Of a stretch of DNA of 64,000 nt, positions 46,176-55,055 are shown one piece after another. The notes beneath the pieces are model-generated. The model was given only the letters and a program-made list of their open reading frames with translations, was not told the origin of the DNA and did not search any database. Numbering within the stretch: the stretch's first letter is position 1; each line of letters opens with the position of its first letter. This DNA is from Chryseobacterium fluminis. Lineage in GTDB: Bacteria > Bacteroidota > Bacteroidia > Flavobacteriales > Weeksellaceae. A program made the translations under genes and the position numbers. The stretch spans positions 2,480,001 through 2,544,000 of the forward strand of contig NZ_CP111121.1 of the NCBI RefSeq assembly GCF_026314945.1, written 5' to 3'.

Positions 46176-46445
46176 TTACAATTGACAATAATTATTTTGA
46201 ATTTGTTCCGCCCATTCTGTAAACTCAGCATCAGACCAATCCTGACATGTATATGCAGACGTACAGGTTGCCTGTACTATACCGCATCGTACTGCTAATG
46301 CAGCTTTTGCTTTCTTCCCTTTTTTTAAAACGGATTCTTTCTTAGATGTTATTTCTTGTCCTTTAGAATTTCCCTTTTCCACATTGTCTTTAGCACTCAC
46401 TAACCCGGCAACTCCGAAAGCTGCCAATACAATTAATTTTGTCAT
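46176..46445 (-). CDS. Small secreted four-cysteine protein, function unknown
   Basis: 89 residues from the ATG at 46445 (a GTG one codon earlier is less likely). MTKLIVLAAFGVAGLVSAK is a clear Sec signal peptide. A Lys/Ser-rich linker (about 20-48) follows, then a compact tail of about 37 residues, AVRCGIVQATCTSAYTCQDW..NNYCQL, with four cysteines that could form two disulfides. It has no GG leader, so it is not an obvious C39 exporter substrate. Same strand as and directly upstream of the GLPGLI pair. It might be a toxin-like or signalling peptide. Confidence 0.7.
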   Translation of the reverse strand: MTKLIVLAAFGVAGLVSAKDNVEKGNSKGQEITSKKESVLKKGKKAKAALAVRCGIVQATCTSAYTCQDWSDAEFTEWAEQIQNNYCQL

Positions 46446-46734
46446 CACTTTTAATTTTTTTTAGTTACTGTTTATTTGAGATTGCAATCTGATACAATTA
46501 TAAGAATAATTATTTATTCACCATAAAGGTGAGTATTAACTTACTAAAAGTTTTCATTTTTATATAAAAAGAGTAATTTGAAAATTATTTTAGCAATAAA
46601 TATTTAAACAAATAATATTGCTTGGATTATTTTTTATTATCACACATTACAGTTTCTACCCACTTCCTCTGATAAAAACACGTCACAAATGGTAAAAAAC
46701 ACTAAATTTACCGCGACAATTACGCAAAGTAACA

Positions 46735-48147
46735 ATGGAGATTTTCCCGTTTCAATACATCATCAGCAATAAGAAAGTTGATTCCCTCATGGATAACGGG
46801 GAAATAGTCTATCACAACAACCTGAACATTCAGATACACACTTCGAACAGAGATCATCTCATCTGTAAAGAGGATGTTATATTTTTCGGCGAATGTTTTG
46901 ATTCCGGGAATCCTAAATCCTCCAATAAAGAGGCCGTAGATTCTTTACTCCATCTAAACATTGAACAGAAAATTGAAAAACTCAATAAACTCACCGGTTT
47001 TTTCACTTTTCTCTTTTTCAGCAATGACGATATATATGTATTTAATGACGCAGCCGGGCAGCTGGAAACGTACATCTCCAATGAAAATGATGAACTATAT
47101 ATTGCCGCGCAACCCACGCTTATTAAAGACGGTAAAAATATCGCTGATGAAAAGGCACCGCCATATATTACCGACCGCAAAATAAATATATTCAGCAAAA
47201 CACCTTTTAAACACATTATTAAGCTGATTCCGAATTTCTACTATGATGTAAAAGAGAAAAAGCTAACCCGGTTTTACCCTGAAAATCCGTTACCCATTTT
47301 AGACAATGTACAAGTGGCCAAAGAAGCACTTTCTGTTCTGGAAGCTTCGATGGAAAGCATGTCTTACCGGAAAAAAATGAGTCTTGCCGTTACGGCAGGC
47401 TGGGATTCAAGAATTTTATTTGCCGCTTCACTCAAAAGTGCCGACAGGATACATTATTTTGTGCTGAATCATAAAACGGAAGATGGAAAACAGGATGTAA
47501 AAATTGCAGGAGAGATCACAGATGCTTTCTCAAAAGAATTAAGAGTAATTGAATATGATTTATCATCCATACAGACAGAAGAAAACGATGTCAACCTATG
47601 GAAAGATGATGTAAAAGGCCGGAAAATGGCGCATCTCATGAATATTCATTTCCCGGATCGATACCTGATCAACGGAAATATCAGCGAGGTCTCCAGAAAT
47701 TTTTACGATCCCCTTCCCCACCATCTTTCACTAAAGGATATCTGCTATATTTTAGGACTCCGGGACGGAGCCTACGAAAGAGAAGCGGTCAACGAATGGA
47801 AAAACACACTGCCCCACAACATACACCTGCTTGACGCTCTTTACTGGGAACACAAAATGCCTAACTGGGCCGGAAGCTCAAAATCAGTCTCCAATATTCA
47901 TAATATGGTGATGTCACCTTTTAACAACAGATATTTACTCAATCTGCTTCTTTCTACAAAAAGGAAAGACCGCGATAAGTATTTTCATAAGATCTACGAA
48001 CTAATGCTGAAAAATGTGGGTGAAAATTTAGCGAAGATCCCGATCAACCCGACGAGAAAACACCACCAGATTGAAATGATGAAAAAAGCCGGTGTTTATA
48101 AGATATACAGAACTGTTTTTTTCAGGTTACGTAAACTTAAATTTTAA
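46735..48147 (+). CDS. Asparagine synthase-like protein (adenylating amidotransferase family)
   Basis: 470 residues. The N-terminal part has the shape of a class II amidotransferase (KLTGFFTFLFFSNDDIYVFNDAAGQLETYIS) but lacks the nucleophile Cys2 (the start is MEIF), so it should not use glutamine. From about residue 200 an ATP-pyrophosphatase domain follows with SLAVTAGWDSRILFAAS (SxGxDS-type P-loop), KTEDGKQDVKIA and FNNRYLLNLLL near the end. Relatives make amides or cyclise peptides (beta-lactam and lasso-type enzymes) or act in glycan biosynthesis. It is a single plus-strand gene beside the export locus. Confidence 0.75.
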   Translation: MEIFPFQYIISNKKVDSLMDNGEIVYHNNLNIQIHTSNRDHLICKEDVIFFGECFDSGNPKSSNKEAVDSLLHLNIEQKIEKLNKLTGFFTFLFFSNDDIYVFNDAAGQLETYISNENDELYIAAQPTLIKDGKNIADEKAPPYITDRKINIFSKTPFKHIIKLIPNFYYDVKEKKLTRFYPENPLPILDNVQVAKEALSVLEASMESMSYRKKMSLAVTAGWDSRILFAASLKSADRIHYFVLNHKTEDGKQDVKIAGEITDAFSKELRVIEYDLSSIQTEENDVNLWKDDVKGRKMAHLMNIHFPDRYLINGNISEVSRNFYDPLPHHLSLKDICYILGLRDGAYEREAVNEWKNTLPHNIHLLDALYWEHKMPNWAGSSKSVSNIHNMVMSPFNNRYLLNLLLSTKRKDRDKYFHKIYELMLKNVGENLAKIPINPTRKHHQIEMMKKAGVYKIYRTVFFRLRKLKF

Positions 48148-48322
48148 AGAAATCTTTCAAAATAAAATCTAGAAAGATAAATGGATTTTGTGTGAATGAA
48201 CATTTTTTATTTGTTGATTGGTATGAAGGCAACAATTTCTTTACCAACTAAGGTTACTCATAGTTTATGTCTTCCTATTACAGTCTACCCGGCTGAATTT
48301 TAATTTTTTACCGGGACACCGA

Positions 48323-48802
48323 TCAGGAAATTTTCTTTTTCCTCCTGGACTTCCGGAAATCCCATGGTGATATCGCCTTTTTATCGCTCCACAAGCCAAG
48401 CTTTTTTGATCTGGCCTGGGATTCATAGGCTTGAAGAGCAGTATTTTTAGAATACTGATAATACCACCATCCGAATCCGGCTTTTATGATTTCGGCAGAT
48501 AAATATTTCCCGTTATCATAGTAAATTTTAGCCACCGTTCTTTTATAACGGTCTTTCTTACTTCTGTAAAAAGTGATTTTTTTTCCAAAAACCTGGGAGC
48601 TTGTAAACTGTTTGGCATTTTTTCCGAAGGCCTGCTTATTTTCAGGACAGTCCACATCTGCCAGTCTTAAGGTCTCATGCTTATTATTGGTCAGTAAAGC
48701 CACCACGGTGTCTCCATCTTTTACGGCTATGATTTTAGCTTTGGTCTGAGAAAAAATAACTACTGAAGAAAAAAGAAGGCCTGCGTAAAAAATTTTTATC
48801 AT
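48323..48802 (-). CDS. Secreted thermonuclease family nuclease
   Basis: 159 residues. Signal peptide ending VVIFSQT, then one staphylococcal-nuclease (SNc) domain: VKDGDTVVALL (calcium Asp), ETLRLADVDCPENKQAFG (catalytic Arg and Glu), and DRYKRTVAKIYYDNGKYLSAEIIKAGFGWWY (second Arg). It should cut DNA and RNA outside the cytoplasm with calcium. The C-terminal RKSRRKKKIS is basic. A single gene between the Asn-synthase-like gene and acpP. Confidence 0.93.
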   Translation of the reverse strand: MIKIFYAGLLFSSVVIFSQTKAKIIAVKDGDTVVALLTNNKHETLRLADVDCPENKQAFGKNAKQFTSSQVFGKKITFYRSKKDRYKRTVAKIYYDNGKYLSAEIIKAGFGWWYYQYSKNTALQAYESQARSKKLGLWSDKKAISPWDFRKSRRKKKIS

Positions 48803-49305
48803 TATAAATTAAGAGTCGGGATTATTTTACCGGTGACAACGGTACTGTTTAAAGAACTGAAATAGAAAAAGTTTAAATAAAAACAAGTCATTTTCCGCTT
48901 CCGGCAGATTTTGAATGGCAGAAGTTCTTTTCCACTAGCCATCTCCGGGAACCACTTATTTAAATACAAAGATAATAAATGAACGGCATTTGTTGCTTCC
49001 CTGATTCTTAAAAAAGCAAATGAAGGACATCTTCAGAATTTAAAAATTGAGACGTAATCCTGACCGAAAATGCTAAACCTATTTTTATTTCAACATATTT
49101 CAGGAAAATCTATAAAAAAATACAGAATCAGCTGCCAGACATTCAATGCGGTTCCTTTTAACAGAAAGTAATGATTTTAAAATCCAAACTTAAAGTATTG
49201 CAACATAACCGACTGAATATGAAAACACTAAATACATCCAGCTTAAAATAAGAATAGTCTACCCACAAAAAAGACTAAAAAAATGTTTTATCGTAAAGAA
49301 TTTTA
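48803..49305. other. Intergenic stretch before acpP
   Basis: About 500 bp. The minus strand has a TATCTTTG box (48974-48967) that could start the nuclease gene. Otherwise I see no ORF, RNA or repeat worth naming. Confidence 0.4.
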
Positions 49306-49313
49306 TATATTTG
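49306..49313 (+). promoter_or_regulatory. -7 box of the acpP-fabF promoter
   Basis: TATATTTG followed by CA, 32 bases before the acpP ATG, is an exact match to the Bacteroidota -7 box. No TTG occurs at the normal spacing. Confidence 0.55.
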
Positions 49314-49345
49314 CACCATCTAACAATTAAAAAAAATAATTTACT

Positions 49346-49585
49346 ATGTCAGACATTGCATCAAGAGTAAAAGCTATCATCGCTGATAAGCTTGACGTTG
49401 AAGAAACAGAAGTAACTCCTGAAGCTAGCTTCACTAACGATTTAGGAGCTGATTCACTGGATACCGTTGAACTCATTATGGAATTTGAAAAAGAATTCAA
49501 CATTCAAATCCCTGATGATCAGGCTGAAAAAATTACTACTGTAGGGCACGCTATCGCTTATATCGAAGAAGTAGTAAATAAATAA
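49346..49585 (+). CDS. acpP: Acyl carrier protein
   Basis: 79 acidic residues, with the phosphopantetheine site [14 protein letters not shown] (Ser near residue 39). It carries the growing chain in type II fatty acid synthesis. Located 34 bp before fabF, its condensing enzyme, and part of the conserved acpP-fabF-rnc order. Confidence 0.98.
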   Translation: MSDIASRVKAIIADKLDVEETEVTPEASFTNDLGADSLDTVELIMEFEKEFNIQIPDDQAEKITTVGHAIAYIEEVVNK

Positions 49586-49619
49586 TATTCTTCAACAAAA
49601 AAGAAATTAAAAAAAGTTT

Positions 49620-50864
49620 ATGGAATTAAAAAGAGTAGTTGTAACCGGTTTTGGAGCAATAACACCGATTGGAAATAATGCAAAAGAATACTGGGAAAAT
49701 CTTCTTAAAGGTGAGAGCGGTGCTGCTCCGATTACTCTTTTTGATGCCACAAACTTTAAAACAAAGTTCGCTTGCGAAGTAAAGGGCTTCAATCCGTTAG
49801 ACCATTTCGATAAGAAAGAAGCTAAAAAAATGGATAGAAATACCCAACTTGGGATGGTGGCTGCCAGAGAAGCAGTAACCCACTCAAGAATTATGGAAGA
49901 TCAGGTTGACAAAAACAGAGTCGGCGTAATCTGGGGTTCAGGAATCGGAGGTCTGGAGACTTTTGAAACGGAAGTTCTGGGATGGGCAAATACGGATATT
50001 CCCAGGTTTAACCCTTTCTTTATTCCGAAAATGATTGCGGACATTACTCCGGGACATATTTCTATTGAGTATGGTTTCCACGGTCCGAATTATACGACTG
50101 TTTCTGCATGTGCGTCTTCAGCAAATGCTATAATCGATTCCAAAATGCTGATCCAGTTAGGAAAAGCAGATGTGATTGTATGCGGAGGCTCGGAAGCAGC
50201 CGTTACAGCAAGTGGTGTCGGTGGATTCAATGCAATGATGGCACTATCTACAAGAAACGATGATCCTAAAACCGCTTCAAGACCTTTTGACAAAGACCGG
50301 GATGGCTTTGTACTGGGCGAAGGGGCAGGATGTATCATTCTTGAAGAGTACGAGCACGCCATAAAACGCGGGGCTACCATTTATGCAGAATTAAAAGGGG
50401 GTGGTATGAGTGCCGATGCACATCATATGACAGCACCTCATCCTGAAGGACTGGGAGCTTACCTGGTAATGAAAAACTGTCTGGAAGATGCAGGGTTAAC
50501 TGCTGATGAAGTAGACCATATCAACATGCATGGTACCTCTACTCCATTAGGAGACATTGCAGAATCTAACGCAATTTCGAAATTATTAGGAGAGCATGCT
50601 TACGACATTCAGATTAATTCTACAAAATCGATGACCGGTCACCTTCTGGGTGCAGCCGGAGTTATTGAGGCTATTGCTGCGTTGGGAACGATTATTCATG
50701 GTATTGTTCCTCCTACCATCAACCATTTTACTGATGACGAAAATATCGACAGCCGACTGAATTTTACATTCAACGATGCTGTGAAGAAAGATGTGAAAGT
50801 AGCCATGAGCAATACTTTTGGGTTTGGTGGGCATAACGCTTGCGTTCTATTTACGAAAATCTAA
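49620..50864 (+). CDS. fabF: 3-oxoacyl-[acyl-carrier-protein] synthase II
   Basis: 414 residues. The thiolase-fold triad is visible: Cys in TVSACASSANAI near residue 163, His in NMHGTSTPLGD near 303 and His in SMTGHLLGAAG near 340. It elongates acyl-ACP with malonyl-ACP. Located between acpP and rnc, 10 bp before rnc, so probably one operon. Confidence 0.98.
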   Translation: MELKRVVVTGFGAITPIGNNAKEYWENLLKGESGAAPITLFDATNFKTKFACEVKGFNPLDHFDKKEAKKMDRNTQLGMVAAREAVTHSRIMEDQVDKNRVGVIWGSGIGGLETFETEVLGWANTDIPRFNPFFIPKMIADITPGHISIEYGFHGPNYTTVSACASSANAIIDSKMLIQLGKADVIVCGGSEAAVTASGVGGFNAMMALSTRNDDPKTASRPFDKDRDGFVLGEGAGCIILEEYEHAIKRGATIYAELKGGGMSADAHHMTAPHPEGLGAYLVMKNCLEDAGLTADEVDHINMHGTSTPLGDIAESNAISKLLGEHAYDIQINSTKSMTGHLLGAAGVIEAIAALGTIIHGIVPPTINHFTDDENIDSRLNFTFNDAVKKDVKVAMSNTFGFGGHNACVLFTKI

Positions 50865-50873
50865 ATTCAATGA

Positions 50874-51638
50874 ATGGAGTTACAGAAATACTTTTCTAAA
50901 TTCCTTCTCAAAAACAGAAAAAGAAAATTAACGGAAAGAGACCTCTTCCTTAGTACAAGACTTAACACGATACTTGGAACTGAGGTACAGAACATGGCAC
51001 TTTACCGTGAAGCTTTTTCATTAAAAAGTTCTTCTAAAAATCAGGACAGCAATTACGAAAGACTTGAATTTTTAGGCGATTCTGTTTTGGGTACAATTAT
51101 ATCTTGTCATTTGTTTCAGACCTATCCTCAGGCTAACGAGGGATACCTGACACAAATGAAATCTAAGATTGTTAATAGGAAAAATCTTAATAAATTAGGG
51201 GAAGATCTTAAACTTACTGATCTTTTACAGAAATCGGGCACCGCAGTAGCGCTGGGTGAGAATATCTCCGGCAATTTATTTGAGGCATTAATCGGTGCGG
51301 TATACCTGGACTTCCATTATGACGCTTGCAAAAGAATCATTTTGGAAAGACTTTTAACGCCTGGTGAGATTAACAAACTTGAAAACAAAATTGTAAGCTA
51401 CAAAGGTCTTCTGCTCGAATGGAGCCAGAAGAAAAAAATTGGCATAAAGTATGAAACCTGTGAAGAGATCCAGGTAAATAAGGCGATCGTATTCCGGTGC
51501 CATGTATGGCTGGGAGAAGAAAAAATTGCCAACGCTACGGAAACTTCCAAGAAAAAGGCAGAAGAAAAAGCAGCACAAAGGGCATTTTATATTTTAAACA
51601 AAAAAGAAAACATACTTGGAAATCCAAAAACTTTATGA
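50874..51638 (+). CDS. rnc: Ribonuclease III
   Basis: 254 residues. The catalytic signature NYERLEFLGDSVLG is near residue 60, with the second acidic cluster NLFEALIGAVYLD near 140. The C-terminal double-stranded RNA-binding domain (residues about 175-245) ends in the Lys/Ala-rich helix KKKAEEKAAQRAFYIL. It processes rRNA and cuts dsRNA. Overlaps the next gene by 23 bp. Confidence 0.97.
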   Translation: MELQKYFSKFLLKNRKRKLTERDLFLSTRLNTILGTEVQNMALYREAFSLKSSSKNQDSNYERLEFLGDSVLGTIISCHLFQTYPQANEGYLTQMKSKIVNRKNLNKLGEDLKLTDLLQKSGTAVALGENISGNLFEALIGAVYLDFHYDACKRIILERLLTPGEINKLENKIVSYKGLLLEWSQKKKIGIKYETCEEIQVNKAIVFRCHVWLGEEKIANATETSKKKAEEKAAQRAFYILNKKENILGNPKTL

Positions 51639-52089
51639 TCTTGACGATATAGAATTTGAAGATATTGCCATAGGATTGGTAAGATTAGCAAAGCATATCC
51701 CTGACCATGAATTTTTTTTCAGGGTGAATCAGAATAACAATCTTACATTTTACAGAAAGAAAGATCTGATTCTTCAAGGAGATTATTTTGATCACTATTT
51801 TCCAAGATTCGAGGCGTATCATAAGTCCACAAAGACCTGTTTTACCTTCATTTCAAATAAATCTTCTGAAAGTAAACAAAAAAAACTACAGACTGAGTTA
51901 TTCACGGGAGAAGATAACATTAAATTTTTATTAAATAATCAGGTTGAAGTGCAATATATTTTGCACAGTTCGGAACAGTTTCCTGATTTTTCCGTAATTT
52001 TGCTCCCTGAAAATCTTGTGTTTCCGATTCAAGATTATACATTGAGCTCCGAAGAGGAACTCTATCAAATTATCCAGTATTATGAATAA
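51616..52089 (+). CDS. IPExxxVDY family protein
   Basis: 157 residues in the small family named IPExxxVDY, found next to pyk in Flavobacteriia, with KLYDLDDIEFEDIAIGLVRLAKHIPDHEFFFRVN. The start appears to be TTG at 51616: the frame has a stop at 51595 and no ATG before the conserved part, so it begins 23 bp inside rnc. It overlaps pyk by 8 bp. Function unknown; the coupling suggests a small cytoplasmic partner made with pyruvate kinase. Confidence 0.82.
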   Translation: MEIQKLYDLDDIEFEDIAIGLVRLAKHIPDHEFFFRVNQNNNLTFYRKKDLILQGDYFDHYFPRFEAYHKSTKTCFTFISNKSSESKQKKLQTELFTGEDNIKFLLNNQVEVQYILHSSEQFPDFSVILLPENLVFPIQDYTLSSEEELYQIIQYYE

Positions 52090-53527
52090 GTATTTAAAAA
52101 AAACAAAAATTATCGCAACACTTGGACCGGCTTCATCGTCGAAGGAAGTGATGTTAGGGTTGATGAGAGCAGGTGTTGATGTTTTTAGAATAAATTTTTC
52201 ACACGCAGATTACGACCTGGTTCGTACAAATATCGAAATCATCAGGGAACTTAATAAAGAATATGGGTACTCGGTAGGTATTCTTGGAGATTTACAAGGT
52301 CCTAAGCTGAGAGTAGGCGTTGTGAAAGAAGGTTCTTATCTGAATCCTGGAGATATCCTAACCTTTACCAACGAAAAGATCGAAGGTGATTCTACAAAAG
52401 TTTTTATGACTTACCAGCAGTTTCCACAGGATGTGAAAGTTGGAGAAAGAATCCTTATTGATGATGGTAAGCTGGTTTTAGAAGTTACAGAAACGAATGA
52501 AATCGATACCGTAAAAGCTAAAACCATTCAAGGGGGACCTTTAAGCTCAAAAAAAGGAGTCAATCTTCCTAATACAAACGTTTCTCTTCCTGCTCTTACA
52601 GAAAAAGATATTCAGGATGCGAATTTTATGCTTGACCAGGAAGTAGACTGGATTGCCCTTTCTTTTGTACGTCACGCTCAGGATATTATCGACTTAAAAG
52701 AATTAATCAAACAGCATCCGAACGGTAAAATCAAAACGCCGATTATCGCAAAGATTGAAAAACCTGAAGGGGTAAAAAATATCGACGAAATCCTGATGGA
52801 ATGTGACGGACTGATGGTTGCCCGTGGTGACCTGGGTGTGGAAGTTCCTATGGAAGAAGTTCCTGCTATTCAGAAAACTTTGGTTGAGAAGGCAAGATAT
52901 TATTCCAAACCGGTAATTATCGCTACCCAGATGATGGAAACGATGATCAATAGTTTAACCCCCACAAGGGCGGAAGTAAATGACGTAGCCAACTCTGTAC
53001 TGGACGGGGCTGACGCGGTAATGCTTTCCGGAGAAACCTCTGTAGGAAGATATCCTGTTCAGGTGGTGGAAAACATGGCGAAAATTGTAAAGAATATCGA
53101 AATGACCCATTTTTATCAGCATAAAAATGAGCCTATTGAAAAAAATTTCGACTGTATCGATGAGAGATTCATTACCAACCGCGTATGTCTTGCTGCGGTA
53201 AGAATTGCCAAGACAACGAATGTTTCTGCGATCGTTACCCTTACTCATTCCGGATATACCGCTTTCCAGCTGGCCGCTCACAGACCGGATTCTCATATCA
53301 TCGTCTATAGTGGTAACAGGAGAGTAATTACCATGTTAAACCTTCTTTGGGGAGTTCATGCATACTATTATGATATGAAGAAACCTACTGACGAAACCAT
53401 TATCCAGGTGAATATGCTGACTCATAATCACGGATATATTGAAGCCGGAGACTTTGTTATCAATATCAATGCAACTCCATCTTATGAAGGCGGAAAAACA
53501 AATACATTGAGACTGACTACGGTTTAA
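52082..53527 (+). CDS. pyk: Pyruvate kinase
   Basis: 481 residues, full length. It has the N-terminal TKIIATLGPASSSKEVMLGLMRAGVDVFRINFSH, the catalytic IIAKIEKPEGVKNIDEI with Lys near residue 220, and the MVARGDLGVEVPMEEVP metal site near 245. The C-terminal effector domain (about 355-481) follows. It converts phosphoenolpyruvate to pyruvate with ATP formation. Last gene of the acpP run; a bidirectional terminator follows. Confidence 0.98.
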   Translation: MNKYLKKTKIIATLGPASSSKEVMLGLMRAGVDVFRINFSHADYDLVRTNIEIIRELNKEYGYSVGILGDLQGPKLRVGVVKEGSYLNPGDILTFTNEKIEGDSTKVFMTYQQFPQDVKVGERILIDDGKLVLEVTETNEIDTVKAKTIQGGPLSSKKGVNLPNTNVSLPALTEKDIQDANFMLDQEVDWIALSFVRHAQDIIDLKELIKQHPNGKIKTPIIAKIEKPEGVKNIDEILMECDGLMVARGDLGVEVPMEEVPAIQKTLVEKARYYSKPVIIATQMMETMINSLTPTRAEVNDVANSVLDGADAVMLSGETSVGRYPVQVVENMAKIVKNIEMTHFYQHKNEPIEKNFDCIDERFITNRVCLAAVRIAKTTNVSAIVTLTHSGYTAFQLAAHRPDSHIIVYSGNRRVITMLNLLWGVHAYYYDMKKPTDETIIQVNMLTHNHGYIEAGDFVININATPSYEGGKTNTLRLTTV

Positions 53528-53577
53528 TCGTACGTAAATAAGATACGCTAATTTCTTGATTTAGCTTTTGATAAAGT

Positions 53578-53605
53578 AAAACTCCCGAGAAAATTCGGGA
53601 GTTTT
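53578..53605. terminator. Bidirectional terminator between pyk and the aldehyde dehydrogenase gene
   Basis: Stem AAAACTCCCGA/TCGGGAGTTTT with a GAAAAT loop, flanked by an A-run on the left and a T-run on the right; it serves both convergent genes. Confidence 0.9.
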
Positions 53606-53628
53606 TCATATCCATATTGTTTGATCTG

Positions 53629-54921
53629 TTAATTTCCAACAATTGTTTTCGCTGTTACGAATTCTTTTAGTGCCAATAAGGAAAGCTCCGTACCGTATCC
53701 TGAAGCCTTTGACCCTCCAAAGGGAAAACGCGGGTCAGAACTGGTCATCCTGTTAATATTGACAGTTCCAGATTCCAGATTTTCTATAAAAAATTCCTGA
53801 CGCTCTCTGGTGCTGGTCCATACGGAATTTGAAAGCCCGAAAGGAATATCATTGGCGATCTGCAAGGCATCTTCATCATCTTTGGCAATCATGACCATTC
53901 CCAGCGGTCCGAACAATTCTTCCTGCAGAATAGGATTTCCTTTTTCCACTCTGATCAGCCCTGGGTTAAACGCTGTATCTGAAATTCTTTCGAGGGGAAT
54001 AATAATTTCCGCCCCGTTTTCCAGTGCCCTGTCAAACTGAGCCTCCAGCTCATCCGCTAAATCAGCTCTTGCCATTCCGGCCAGTACCGTTTCTTTATTC
54101 AGAGGATCACCCACCTGGTATTTTTTATATTCTTCAATAAATTTCGGTAAGAATTCTTCTTCAATTTTTTCATCAATAATAAATCTCTTTGCCGCCGTAC
54201 AGGTCTGCCCGCAATTCTGAAGCCTGGATTTTGCGCCTGACTTTGCCGCCTCATCCAAATCTGCATCCTCAAAAATGATAAAAGCATCACTTCCTCCTAA
54301 TTCAAGCAGGGACTTTTTGATATTTAAACCAGCGATGGAGGCTACTTCTCCTCCTGCTTTCCCGCTACCGGTAAGACTCACACCTTTTACGATATGATGC
54401 TCAAGAACTTCTTTTACATCTTGATGCCCGATTTCCAGATTCTGAAAAATTCCTTCCGGAAAGCCGGCCTCTAAAAGAACTTCTGCAATAGCATTTCCGC
54501 TTCCGAAACAAATGGAAGCATGTTTCAGAACAATTGTATTTCCTGCTAAAATAGCAGGAACCGCAAATCTCAGTACCTGCCAGAACGGAAAGTTCCATGG
54601 CATCACGCCTAAGATTACTCCTTTCGGAACATAATGAACTTCAGAATAAGCAAACTCTGACTCTACTTTTTCAGGTTTTAAGATATTCTCCGCATCTGCA
54701 TAATAATTCATCATTAAAGCACACTTTTCCACCTCGGCAACAGATTCCGATATCGGTTTATTCATTTCTGTTGTAATGATCCTGCCGAATTTTTCTGAAT
54801 TGTTTTTTAAAATTTGAGCCGCTTTCCGTATTAATACCTGTTTCTCAGCAAATGACACTTTTTTCCATTCTGCAAAGGCCAGGTCAGCTTTAACCAGCTT
54901 ATTTTCAATTGATTGTTCCAT
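53629..54921 (-). CDS. NAD-dependent aldehyde dehydrogenase (succinate-semialdehyde dehydrogenase type)
   Basis: 430 residues, a little shorter than the 450-455 of the related short succinate-semialdehyde dehydrogenases. The general base Glu is in LLELGGSDAFII near residue 220 and the catalytic Cys in QNCGQTCTAAKRF near 254. The NAD fold includes the GVILGVMPWNFPFWQVLRF segment near 105, and a C-terminal block FPFGGSKASGYGTELS is present. Substrate is probably succinic or another short semialdehyde. It lies on the same strand 134 bp downstream of hutG. Confidence 0.88.
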   Translation of the reverse strand: MEQSIENKLVKADLAFAEWKKVSFAEKQVLIRKAAQILKNNSEKFGRIITTEMNKPISESVAEVEKCALMMNYYADAENILKPEKVESEFAYSEVHYVPKGVILGVMPWNFPFWQVLRFAVPAILAGNTIVLKHASICFGSGNAIAEVLLEAGFPEGIFQNLEIGHQDVKEVLEHHIVKGVSLTGSGKAGGEVASIAGLNIKKSLLELGGSDAFIIFEDADLDEAAKSGAKSRLQNCGQTCTAAKRFIIDEKIEEEFLPKFIEEYKKYQVGDPLNKETVLAGMARADLADELEAQFDRALENGAEIIIPLERISDTAFNPGLIRVEKGNPILQEELFGPLGMVMIAKDDEDALQIANDIPFGLSNSVWTSTRERQEFFIENLESGTVNINRMTSSDPRFPFGGSKASGYGTELSLLALKEFVTAKTIVGN

Positions 54922-55055
54922 AATGTAATTTTCAGTTTAAATTCAATAAAGAATTTACAGATGCTATTCCTAAAAGCATCATCAAAGCAACAAAATTAGT
55001 TTCTTTCCTTCAATTAACATAATGATTTTCTCTATGGGAAAAATATGTTTTTCCG

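Noticed and set aside
46176..46445. RiPP precursor for the grasp-with-spasm operon
   Set aside because: It has a clear Sec signal peptide and no GG cleavage site, and lies on the opposite strand, so it is not a convincing C39 substrate.
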